Source: DASSBQ01 sp035250505 (GTDB lineage Bacteria > Nitrospirota > Nitrospiria > Nitrospirales > Nitrospiraceae). From it: a stretch of 23,830 nucleotides of DNA. The stretch lies in assembly GCA_035250505.1 (NCBI GenBank), contig DATFFC010000075.1, positions 1 through 23,830 on the forward strand, given 5' to 3'. The notes beneath the pieces were generated by a model. The model was not told where the DNA came from. It worked only from the letters and a program-made list of their open reading frames with translations, and ran no database searches. Positions 15,554 through 21,792 of the stretch are shown here, one piece after another (position 1 is the stretch's first letter; the number at the start of each line of letters is the position of its first letter). Made by a program: the position numbers and the translations under genes.

Positions 15554-16115
15554 AGACGTGGTCCTCGATCAATTCGCAGAGGACGTGGCCTAGGGTCGCG
15601 TGGCATTCTTGAATGCGCGCCGTGACGGTGGAGGGAACGATGAAGGCGTAATCGACCATGGCCGCGACTTTGCCCCCTGTTCCGCCGGTCCAGGCGATGG
15701 TGAGCAGGCCGGTCTCGCGCGCGGCCGCGACGCCCTTGAGCACATTGGGCGAGTTGCCGCTCGTGCTGATGCCGATGGCGATATCGCCCTTCCGGCCGTG
15801 AGCCAGGACCTGACGGGCGAAGACTTCCTCATACCCATAGTCATTGGCGATGCAGGTGATGGCCGCCATATCCGTGGCTAACGCCAACGCAGGCAAAGGG
15901 GCGCGGTCTCGGTGGTAGCGGCCGACGAACTCGGCGGCGATGTGCGAAGCATCGGTGGCGCTCCCGCCGTTCCCGAATAATAAGACTTTGTATCCGTCGC
16001 GGACGGCGCGGCCGATCAATTGTGCGACGTGAGCGATCTTGTCGGCATGCGTGCGGGCAAATTGCCGCTTGATCTCGGCGCTTTCGTCGAAGACTTGAAT
16101 GATGCGATCGGACAT
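15543..16115 (-). CDS. gmhA: Phosphoheptose isomerase (sedoheptulose-7-phosphate isomerase)
   Basis: First enzyme of the ADP-heptose pathway, converting sedoheptulose 7-phosphate to D-glycero-D-manno-heptose 7-phosphate in the cytoplasm. The 190-residue SIS-domain protein contains FGNGGSATDASHIAAEFVGRY and GISTSGNSPNVLKG for phosphate binding. IQECHATLGHVLCELIE holds the catalytic-region histidine. The length is as in E. coli GmhA (192). ATG16115 is chosen because the SIS N-terminal helix starts there and because a near-consensus promoter ends only seven bases upstream; an in-frame start at 16220 would lie beyond that promoter. First gene of the long minus-strand unit. Confidence 0.95.
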   Translation of the reverse strand: MSDRIIQVFDESAEIKRQFARTHADKIAHVAQLIGRAVRDGYKVLLFGNGGSATDASHIAAEFVGRYHRDRAPLPALALATDMAAITCIANDYGYEEVFARQVLAHGRKGDIAIGISTSGNSPNVLKGVAAARETGLLTIAWTGGTGGKVAAMVDYAFIVPSTVTARIQECHATLGHVLCELIEDHVFAK

Positions 16116-16122
16116 GGAGCGG

Positions 16123-16151
16123 ATTGTAGGGAAGGAAGGAGGGGGTGTCAA
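16123..16151 (-). promoter_or_regulatory. Sigma-70 promoter of the gmhA-to-surA unit (leaderless)
   Basis: On the minus strand, TTGACA (16151-16146) and TACAAT (16128-16123) are separated by exactly 17 bases, a pyrimidine-only spacer. Only seven bases separate the -10 element from ATG16115, so transcription should start at or next to the A of the start codon. No ribosome-binding site precedes the ATG, consistent with a leaderless message. Confidence 0.75.
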
Positions 16152-16315
16152 ACGGCGCTTAGATAGGGATGTCGCCGGATGGAAGGCTGTGTCGCAGAAG
16201 ACACCTCCAGGGTTACCCAACTACGCCTTGCTCGCTCGAATCCTGTAAACTCGACCGCGACGGTCTCACACAGTACAGGATTCGCCGTTGCCACGGCAGA
16301 GCAACGGCGCAGGCT

Positions 16316-16371
16316 GCGGCAAGTTGGGACCCACCCCCTTCGGCAATAGGCGACAAGCCTCCCATCCGGCC
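16316..16371 (+). repeat. 56-bp perfect direct repeat, copy 1
   Basis: Begins GCGGCAAGTTGGGACCCACC and ends CTCCCATCCGGCC. It is identical to 16574-16629, with start points 258 bases apart. The flanking bases of the two copies are not alike, so it is not a simple recent tandem duplication of the whole block. Confidence 0.95.
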
Positions 16372-16573
16372 CCATCGTCTATTTCGGCGTTGCCTTTTCG
16401 ATTTATGGTGAGCAGGACGCGTCGGCTCGGCAACGCCGGAGCACAAAATAGCTCTGATGCTCGCGGCGGCGGTCTGGTCCTCCCACACAAGCCCTTTTAT
16501 ATGGTGAAGTCGGCAGGTGGCTCTCCTGCCCCTTGTTCGCTCCATAGACACAGGGGAAAGCGATGGGCTCGCA

Positions 16574-16629
16574 GCGGCAAGTTGGGACCCACCCCCTTCG
16601 GCAATAGGCGACAAGCCTCCCATCCGGCC
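16574..16629 (+). repeat. 56-bp perfect direct repeat, copy 2
   Basis: Second identical copy, ending 45 bases from the 3' end of the methyltransferase gene. The 202 bases between the copies contain the 10-bp inverted repeat and the GGCAGG hairpin. The arrangement is compatible with a repeated element bounded by this 56-mer. Confidence 0.95.
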
Positions 16630-16673
16630 TTTACCAGCCATACCATGGCAATTATTGTCAGAGAGGTATGATT

Positions 16674-17627
16674 TCAGTCGAAGAGAGAGATGAGTTGTTT
16701 TTCTGGCACTTCGGGGGCTTCGTCATCAAATGGCAACAGATTCTCCAAATTACGCTTATCAAATCTAAAGCGGCTACCCTGCAAATATCCTTCATTCAGC
16801 TCGACCGCGATCCACTTTCTGCATTCGCGCTCGCTAGCTTCTCCAGTCGTATTGCTCCCGGCAAATGGGTCTAGTACGACATCAGAAGGGTCTGTTAAGA
16901 ATCGAATAAAGAATAACGGGATCTGGATCGGAAATCGTGCAGGATGAGGCTTTATCCCCGTTTTCTTGCATGCTTCCAAATAATAACCATTGCTATCGTT
17001 GTTTCCAAAAGATAGCAAATTTGACGGGATTGCTCCCCCATTATCCCGAAATTTGTTTGTGATCGTATGACCTGATGGCCGTTCTTTGGGACGATAGCCT
17101 CGGGCGAGTAGGCGTTTCATGTCCGGGCTATATTCGTTCAGAACTTTCTGATTATTGGCTTTGGGATGGGGCGTTTTTGACAGCCACCAGATGCAATTTA
17201 CCGAATCCTTTACACGGATTTTGCGAACTGTGACCCATTCCGCCGGTGAGGGCAGCTTAGCGGGATTGTACCAATAGAATTCTTGAGCGAGGTAAAAGTG
17301 TCTTTCCTTGCACAAGGAAAGAAGTAACTCAAAATGGTAAAGTGACCGGGTAGGTTTCCCTTGCTGCCAACATCCTCCTAAGTCAATCACCAGGCTTCCA
17401 TCTGGCCGTAAAACTCGAAAAAACTCCCCTGCAAACTCCATGAACCAGGAGACATATTCTGCCTGGGACTTATTGCCGTACTCCTTTTTGAAATGAAGTG
17501 CGTATGGAGGAGAAGTAAGGATTAAATTGACCGACTCAGAAGGCATTCTACGCATTATCGCAAGTGAATTTCCAAGATAAGCGTGCCCAAGAGGAGTGCT
17601 ATAAAATGGCGTGAAAGGCAATTTCAT
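16674..17627 (-). CDS. Type II DNA methyltransferase, probably N4-cytosine specific
   Basis: The 317-residue product has motif IV TSPPY (residues 38-42) before the SAM-binding motif I DPFAGSNT (253-260), the order of beta-class methyltransferases. The SPPY form is typical of N4-methylcytosine enzymes, although N6-adenine cannot be excluded. The variable middle part (about 90-220) should hold the target-recognition region. The base composition is clearly more AT-rich than the flanking genes, a sign of transfer. ATG17627 overlaps the endonuclease stop (ATGA), so the methyltransferase is the last of three coupled genes. Its role is to protect host sites from the adjoining nuclease; the recognition sequence cannot be read from the protein. 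Confidence 0.9.
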   Translation of the reverse strand: MKLPFTPFYSTPLGHAYLGNSLAIMRRMPSESVNLILTSPPYALHFKKEYGNKSQAEYVSWFMEFAGEFFRVLRPDGSLVIDLGGCWQQGKPTRSLYHFELLLSLCKERHFYLAQEFYWYNPAKLPSPAEWVTVRKIRVKDSVNCIWWLSKTPHPKANNQKVLNEYSPDMKRLLARGYRPKERPSGHTITNKFRDNGGAIPSNLLSFGNNDSNGYYLEACKKTGIKPHPARFPIQIPLFFIRFLTDPSDVVLDPFAGSNTTGEASERECRKWIAVELNEGYLQGSRFRFDKRNLENLLPFDDEAPEVPEKQLISLFD

Positions 17628-18193
17628 GGACGTTGAGACTTAGAAGGCATGCTATCCAGGCGCTCATTTATAGCGGCTTCTAAAGAGGAATGCCAGGGGG
17701 GTTCTGCTATAAATGGCACAGGTTGCATTATCTTTAAGCATTCCATTTCACTAGGCCGAACTTCCAGTTTGGAAGTGCACACAAACAAGTATTCCCAACG
17801 GTTAGTGTGATTGAACAGACAGGCTGCAAGGATATCGAACTCGTTCCTTCTATATCCCCGTGTGTTTGTTCCATCCTTCGAGTTCCGTGTCTTTTGTAGC
17901 TCTATCTTATAACGAGGAGGAGAGCGAAAGAGTTGACCGCTCCGTATGTTCTTACATTCGATTTTTAACTGATGGCCCTGGCATTCCACGAAGAAATCTG
18001 GCTGTCCATCCTTATCTGTCCATGTGAACCGTGTCACTAGGCCTTCCTCTTTCAGGCGGTCGAGTTCCTTCAGAAGAAAATACTCTGCGAGCTTCCCTTT
18101 GACATCGATTATTGCCCGGAATCCTTTCTGTATGGCAGAGAGAATGTCAGTTGCATCCGCATTTAGCGCATGCTCAAGTGGATGGCTACGCAT
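17624..18193 (-). CDS. Type II restriction endonuclease (PD-(D/E)XK fold)
   Basis: The 189-residue product is predicted as the nuclease of the R-M system. Its core reads DGQPDFFVE ... LKIECKN, giving Asp66, Glu79 and Lys81 as a PD-x(12)-ExK catalytic motif. A preceding helix KGKLAEYFLLKELDRL and the downstream NEFDILAACLF are also commonly seen in such nucleases. ATG18193 is preferred over an in-frame codon at 18247 because it overlaps the stop of the controller gene (ATGCGTAG), the usual coupling in C-R pairs. The sequence is AT-rich compared with the host. Family assignment rests on motif and context; I do not recognise a named isoschizomer. Confidence 0.85.
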   Translation of the reverse strand: MRSHPLEHALNADATDILSAIQKGFRAIIDVKGKLAEYFLLKELDRLKEEGLVTRFTWTDKDGQPDFFVECQGHQLKIECKNIRSGQLFRSPPRYKIELQKTRNSKDGTNTRGYRRNEFDILAACLFNHTNRWEYLFVCTSKLEVRPSEMECLKIMQPVPFIAEPPWHSSLEAAINERLDSMPSKSQRP

Positions 18194-18410
18194 TACTCGC
18201 GTCCCTTGGAAATAGAGCGCGGACTTCGACGCCCAGTGCGCGAGCAATATCGGCGATAACCGTTAGCGTGACATTTCGCTCTCCACGCTCAATACCGCCG
18301 ATGTAAGTCCAATGACGGCCTGCACGATCCGCAAGCTGTTCTTGAGTCCATCCCTTCCTAATTCTCAGTTGTCGGACCCTAATACCAAAGCATTGTTGAG
18401 GGGATTTCAT
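18186..18410 (-). CDS. XRE-family controller (C) protein of the R-M operon
   Basis: A 74-residue, nearly all-helical DNA-binding protein, with helix-turn-helix GWTQEQLADRAGRHWTYIGGIERGERNVTL and the five-helix XRE layout including IADIARALGVEVRALFP. Size, fold and position directly before the endonuclease identify it as a C protein. Such proteins delay nuclease expression after the system enters a new host by binding a double operator in front of their own gene. A matching double operator lies 24-49 bases upstream (18434-18459). No ribosome site precedes ATG18410. The C gene stop overlaps the nuclease start by eight bases. Confidence 0.9.
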   Translation of the reverse strand: MKSPQQCFGIRVRQLRIRKGWTQEQLADRAGRHWTYIGGIERGERNVTLTVIADIARALGVEVRALFPRDASNA

Positions 18411-18596
18411 GCCGGAAGAAAACCAGAAGGGAAGCTTATCAGTCTAGAGACTATGAGTAGTGTTGTTTAGTGAGCCAAGGGGTGGTTTGAGATGAAACGG
18501 AAGGTTGCCTCAGAAGGTAACGAACGGGCTAGTTGATGTGCACGTTGGGCTCAATATGTTGCCTAGGCCAAGCATGATGCTTTTTTTCTCAGGATG
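18411..18596. other. Gap between the SPFH gene and the R-M operon
   Basis: A 186-base gap holding the C-box at its R-M end. Near the SPFH stop there is a short AAGC-ATGAT-GCTT stem followed by a run of seven T on the plus strand, which would only act as a terminator for plus-strand transcripts. I see no convincing terminator for the SPFH transcript. Confidence 0.5.
18434..18459 (-). promoter_or_regulatory. C-box: double operator for the controller protein
   Basis: On the minus strand, TACTCATAGTC (18459-18449) and GACTGATAAGC (18444-18434) are separated by four bases. This is the 11-4-11 geometry of known C-protein operators, whose half-boxes follow GACTnnnAGTC. The distal box matches better than the proximal one, as expected for an activator site followed by a weaker repressor site. 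The promoter elements themselves are poor by eye (GATAAG as a possible -10), which fits a promoter that depends on C protein. Confidence 0.7.
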
Positions 18597-19535
18597 TTAT
18601 TTGCTGGCTGGCGAACTCGGCGGGCGTTTGCTGATCATGTTCATCGCCAGGGCGAGCATGGAGCCGACGTCGGCAACATTGGCGGGCAAAACGAGCGTGT
18701 TACTGCTCTTGGCCAGTTCGCCGAACTTGCCGATGTATTGCTCGGCGACGCGCAGTTGCACCGCCTCGTAGCCGCCTGGAATCTGGGTGGACTCCGCCAC
18801 TTTCCGCAGGCCCTCTGCCGTGGCGGACGCAATCGCCATGATCGCTGCTGCCGCGCCTTCCGCTTCATTGATTTGCTGCTGCTTCTTCGCTTCCGAGGCC
18901 TTGATCACCTGCTGTTTCTCGCCCTCCGCCTGATTGATCGCCGCATCCCGTTCGCCTTCGGAAGTGAGGATCACGGCCCGCTTCTCGCGCTCCGCGCGCA
19001 TCTGTTTTTCCATTGCGTTCAGGACATCTTTCGGCGGCGTGATGTTTTTGATCTCGTACCGCAAGACTTTGATGCCCCACGGCTCCGAGGCTTTGTCCAG
19101 CTCGTTCACGACCTGTGTGTTGATGTTCGTCCGTTCCTCGAACGTCCGGTCTAGTTCGATTTTGCCGACCTCGCTGCGAAGGGCCGTTTGGGCGAGCTGC
19201 GTGATGGCGAATCGATGATCGCTGATTCCATAGGAGGCGCGCTCGGGGTCCAGAATCTTCAGATAGATGATGCCGTCCACCGACACTTGCACATTGTCGC
19301 GGGTGATGCAGATCTGCTCCGGGATATCGATTGCGGTTTCTTTGAGCGAGTGCTTGTATTGGACGGTGTCGATAAACGGGACGAGAATGTGGAATCCCGC
19401 TCCCAACGTCCGTGAATAGCGTCCGAGCCGCTCGACAACGTAGGCGCTCTGCTGAGGGACAATGCGCGCCGTCTTCGCGATGACGAGCAGCACCAGCAGC
19501 GACAGAACAATGACGATAAACAGTCCACCGGTCAT
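18597..19535 (-). CDS. SPFH/stomatin-family membrane protein (QmcA-like)
   Basis: Membrane scaffold protein of the band 7 family that forms large oligomeric assemblies. The 312-residue product has an N-terminal membrane helix (about residues 4-21), then TARIVPQQSAYVVERLGRYSRTL. It continues with the SPFH core (GAGFHILVPFIDTVQYKHSLKE ... DGIIYLKILDPERASYG), a long coiled-coil helix rich in Glu/Ala/Gln (about 190-245), and a C-terminal region ending SSPASK. GGAGG at 19544-19540 precedes ATG19535. The NfeD-type partner lies upstream on the same strand, as in the E. coli qmcA-ybbJ pair, but here the two are 324 bases apart with heptad repeats between them. Confidence 0.94.
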   Translation of the reverse strand: MTGGLFIVIVLSLLVLLVIAKTARIVPQQSAYVVERLGRYSRTLGAGFHILVPFIDTVQYKHSLKETAIDIPEQICITRDNVQVSVDGIIYLKILDPERASYGISDHRFAITQLAQTALRSEVGKIELDRTFEERTNINTQVVNELDKASEPWGIKVLRYEIKNITPPKDVLNAMEKQMRAEREKRAVILTSEGERDAAINQAEGEKQQVIKASEAKKQQQINEAEGAAAAIMAIASATAEGLRKVAESTQIPGGYEAVQLRVAEQYIGKFGELAKSSNTLVLPANVADVGSMLALAMNMISKRPPSSPASK

Positions 19536-19559
19536 GGGGCCTCCGCTAAAAACAAAAGA

Positions 19560-19689
19560 GCTTATAGCCTATAGTTTATGGCGAGTGGCACAAACATCCA
19601 GAACAAGAGCATATGGCGTATGGCTGATAGCAGTTACGAATTTAAGAGCTTATGGCCAATAGCGTATAGCTTATGGTAGGAGACAAGAT
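19560..19689 (+). repeat. Heptad repeat block, forward orientation (three modules)
   Basis: Module 1 from 19560: GCTTATA, GCCTATA, GTTTATG, GCGAGTG, GCACAAA. Module 2 from about 19609: GCATATG, GCGTATG, GCTGATA, GCAGTTA. Module 3 from 19648: GCTTATG, GCCAATA, GCGTATA, GCTTATG, GTAGGAG. Each is followed by a short A-rich link ending AAGA or similar. The phase is kept at 7 bases within each module. Confidence 0.88.
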
Positions 19690-19722
19690 TAAAAACGATA
19701 TGCTCACCAGCTTCGTTCCCTG

Positions 19723-19853
19723 CTTCTGCTATATGCAATAAGCCATGAGCCACAGGCTGCCCATTTTGTGCTTGTGCCATAAGCCATAAGCCATAAGCCA
19801 TAAGCTCTTCGTTCTTGGCTCGTGCCATAAGCCATACGCCATAAGCTACATGC
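19723..19853 (-). repeat. Heptad repeat block, reverse orientation
   Basis: Read on the minus strand from 19853: GCATGTA, GCTTATG, GCGTATG, GCTTATG, GCACGAG, then an A-rich link. Next come four perfect copies of GCTTATG (19805-19778) closed by GCACAAG, then further degenerate heptads to about 19723. It faces the forward block, so the gap as a whole is a large imperfect inverted repeat. Confidence 0.9.
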
Positions 19854-19859
19854 ATTCCA

Positions 19860-20318
19860 TCACTCACTCTCAATCCATAAGGTAAGACCCACGACCTTTG
19901 ACACTCGGCCGCGTTGTCCCTTGCTCAATGGCGTTGCGCCGGTGTTTTTGGCGCTCCAGACCGTGCCTCGCAATTCGGCCTTGCCCTGTTCCCCGGGCGC
20001 AAGGCCATCGAGAACCAAGGCCGATTCTCCAATCAAACTGTCCACCGTGTCATTTTTCGGCACATCCAGGTGTGTCAGCCGGCGAAGGGGATTGCGAAAG
20101 ATCACAAGCGACCCGACCGAAAGCAGAGAGAATAGGAGCCATTGAGCCCATTCGGCCTGCACGATTTCAAATCCCGTCAAGGCACCCACGATCAGCGCGG
20201 ACAATCCAAAGAACAACACATAAAACCCTCCCGGCGTCATGACTTCGATACCGAGTAGAATTAGTCCCAAGAACAGCCACAGCCACCAGATCATGATCGG
20301 CGTCCCAAATTCATCCAC
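19860..20318 (-). CDS. NfeD-family membrane protein (YbbJ-like)
   Basis: Partner of SPFH proteins. The 152-residue product has three hydrophobic segments: IMIWWLWLFLGLILLGIEVM, FYVLFFGLSALIVGALTG and WLLFSLLSVGSLVIF. A soluble OB-fold domain of the NfeD C-terminal type follows (GESALVLDGLAPGEQGKAELRG ... VSKVVGLTLWIESE). This is the short form, without the ClpP-like protease domain of long NfeD. ATG20318 gives a short polar lead; ATG20294 (MIWWLW) is an alternative. It is divergent from the CARF-type gene, with 106 bases between, and upstream of the SPFH gene on the same strand. Confidence 0.92.
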   Translation of the reverse strand: MDEFGTPIMIWWLWLFLGLILLGIEVMTPGGFYVLFFGLSALIVGALTGFEIVQAEWAQWLLFSLLSVGSLVIFRNPLRRLTHLDVPKNDTVDSLIGESALVLDGLAPGEQGKAELRGTVWSAKNTGATPLSKGQRGRVSKVVGLTLWIESE

Positions 20319-20387
20319 TTCCGAGAAGTACTTGCAAAAGTCTAGGCGTCTTTGCGTAGAGCGTCAAGAAGAGATCGCGGACCCGCA

Positions 20388-20416
20388 TTGAAGTGCCGCC
20401 GGGCCGATGTTATAGT
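20388..20416 (+). promoter_or_regulatory. Promoter of the CARF-type gene (leaderless)
   Basis: TTGAAG (20388-20393) and TATAGT (20411-20416) are 17 bases apart, and a TG one base before the -10 makes it an extended -10 as well. Only eight bases (20417-20424) separate it from ATG20425, leaving no room for a ribosome-binding site; a leaderless mRNA is inferred. Confidence 0.65.
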
Positions 20417-20424
20417 CCGGCGAT

Positions 20425-21687
20425 ATGCCTGCTGATACAACCATCAAAGCCTTGCTGCTCGCCTTGACCGATGCGCCGGAACCGGCCGTGTATGTGATCA
20501 ATCGCCTGAATCCGGAACTGCTCTGTTTCTTCGTGCCTGAAACGATGAAACACCACATCGATGAAGCGGTGCAACCGAAGATTCACCAAATGCCCAAGCG
20601 CTGGGATTGCATCGTAACGCCGAACGCCGATGACGTGATGACATGCCATCAGGCCCTGTCGCGCACGATCCACGAGCTCTTTCGGACGTGGGAGGTGCAG
20701 GCGGGAGAGGTCGTCGTCGATTTGACGGGGGCGACCCCGGCGATGGCGGCCGCCTTAGCCTCCGTGAGTCTGCCTTGGACGTCGCGGCTTGTCATGTTGA
20801 CCGATGTCCGGCCGGATCAAGAGCCGGATGACAGCGCCGTCTTTATTGAAGAGAAGCAGAAACTCTGGCTCCAAGGCAACCCATGGGATGAGGCGGCCCA
20901 GTTCGCCAGGCGGGAGGCGTGCGACTCGTTCAATCGCGGCGCGTTTCGCTCTGCCCGGGTGCAATTCCACAATCTGGAAATGCGGGTCAGCGGGGGACAG
21001 AAACCGCTGTATCGTGCCTTCGCCGATTTGTCCGACGGCTATGGCCTGTGGGATCGATTTCAGTATCGCCCGGCGTGGGAAAAGATCAAGGGAGCGGTGA
21101 AGGCGCTCGATATGGCGTCCCTGTGGGGCGGCCCTCCGGGACTCAAGGCGTTGTTGCCGCCGATCAAGGCGAACAGCACGTTTCTAGAAAAGCTTGTGCT
21201 CGATCCTGCCGAAGTCAAGGAGTTGGTCGGGTTGGACCTGTTGGCCCACGCCCATCGTCGCGCCCAGGCGCATCACGACGGCGAGGGGGCCATGATGGTG
21301 CTGGTGCGAGCCTTGGAAGCGCTGGCACAGCGGCAATTGTTCAAACAATACGGCGTCAAGACCTGGGACGTTCGACCGGACCAGCTGCCGCAAGCGTTAC
21401 AGGAGACGTGCCGAACCTGTTATCTCGACGATGTAGACGGAAAATACAAACTGCCGCTGCAGAGCCAGTTCCGCACGCTGGCCGGGCTCGGTGATCAAAT
21501 GGGACAGGTGTTTCTGCGCGAGTGGCCGAAAATGAAGCCTTTGCTGGATGCTGCGAACCACGCGGTGCTCGGCCATGGATTCGAACCGATCAAGATGGAG
21601 CGATTCCACCAACTCTACGACATTGTCTTGAAACTGACCGGCGTCGCCGAATCCTCACTGCCGAAATTCCCGACGCTGAACCTCTGA
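20425..21687 (+). CDS. Stand-alone CARF/HEPN-like protein (Cas02710/TIGR02710-type)
   Basis: The 420-residue product resembles the TIGR02710 group, proteins with an N-terminal CARF (CRISPR-associated Rossmann fold) domain and a C-terminal helical HEPN-like region. CARF domains bind cyclic oligonucleotides. Seen here: a Rossmann pattern KALLLALTD ... CIVTPNADDVMT, then GEVVVDLTGATPAMAAALA with D99-L-T-G-A-T104 matching the DxTGGT-type ligand loop. A helical middle and C-terminal part follows (about 150-410). Near the end ANHAVLGHGFEP (377-386) aligns with the RNxxxxxH motif of HEPN ribonucleases, but the arginine position is Ala377; His384 is kept. An active RNase is therefore doubtful. No CRISPR array or cas gene is in the window. 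Family assignment is from remembered motifs and should be checked by a profile search. Confidence 0.75.
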   Translation: MPADTTIKALLLALTDAPEPAVYVINRLNPELLCFFVPETMKHHIDEAVQPKIHQMPKRWDCIVTPNADDVMTCHQALSRTIHELFRTWEVQAGEVVVDLTGATPAMAAALASVSLPWTSRLVMLTDVRPDQEPDDSAVFIEEKQKLWLQGNPWDEAAQFARREACDSFNRGAFRSARVQFHNLEMRVSGGQKPLYRAFADLSDGYGLWDRFQYRPAWEKIKGAVKALDMASLWGGPPGLKALLPPIKANSTFLEKLVLDPAEVKELVGLDLLAHAHRRAQAHHDGEGAMMVLVRALEALAQRQLFKQYGVKTWDVRPDQLPQALQETCRTCYLDDVDGKYKLPLQSQFRTLAGLGDQMGQVFLREWPKMKPLLDAANHAVLGHGFEPIKMERFHQLYDIVLKLTGVAESSLPKFPTLNL

Positions 21688-21690
21688 CCA

Positions 21691-21776
21691 GCGTATGGCG
21701 TATAGCTGGTAGCATATGGCACAAGCTACAGAAACCCCAAGACCGTATACCCTGTGGCGTATAGCGCCATAGCAAA
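21691..21776. repeat. Heptad repeat module between the CARF and S23-type genes
   Basis: Plus strand from 21691: GCGTATG, GCGTATA, GCTGGTA, GCATATG, closed by GCACAAG (21719-21725), then CTACAGA and an A-rich link. It is followed by a TGGCG-TATAG-CGCCA hairpin (21755-21769) made of the same words. It starts three bases after the CARF stop codon. Confidence 0.87.
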
Positions 21777-21792
21777 CTGAGAAAGATGGATA

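Larger units (their letters stand above)
16116..16673. other. 558-bp non-coding region rich in inverted repeats between gmhA and the R-M operon
   Basis: Apart from the gmhA promoter I see no convincing gene here. Frames of up to about 140 codons exist on both strands but carry the direct repeat and look like chance. Structures present: CGAATCCTGTA (16237-16247) with its exact complement at 16274-16284, enclosing GACCG-CGA-CGGTC (16253-16265). A 9-bp stem CGCCGTTGC/GCAACGGCG lies at 16283-16291 and 16301-16309. A 10-bp pair CGGCGTTGCC/GGCAACGCCG lies at 16385-16394 and 16429-16438. GGCAGG/CCTGCC lies at 16512-16517 and 16525-16530. This looks like a structured repetitive element or its remains, placed at the edge of the acquired R-M operon. 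Confidence 0.7.
19536..19859. other. 324-bp SPFH-nfeD gap filled with heptad repeats
   Basis: No gene is visible. About 260 of the 324 bases belong to two opposing blocks of 7-bp-periodic repeats. The remainder is the SPFH ribosome site (19540-19544) and a short AT-rich centre (about 19690-19722). Confidence 0.85.

Noticed and set aside
16213..16671. Frames on both strands across the region upstream of the R-M operon
   Set aside because: They translate the 56-bp direct repeat and the hairpins, with no ribosome site and no protein-like pattern; treated as non-coding.
18580..18600. Intrinsic terminator for the SPFH gene
   Set aside because: The short stem is followed by T residues only on the plus strand, the wrong direction for this minus-strand gene.
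19778..19805. Four perfect CATAAGC repeats as a CRISPR array
   Set aside because: Units are 7 bases with no spacers; CRISPR needs repeats of about 24-40 bases and unique spacers. No CRISPR array is present anywhere in the window despite the CARF-type gene.
20425..21687. CARF-type gene as part of a type III CRISPR effector operon
   Set aside because: No cas10, csm/cmr or array within the window; the neighbours are NfeD/SPFH and housekeeping genes.
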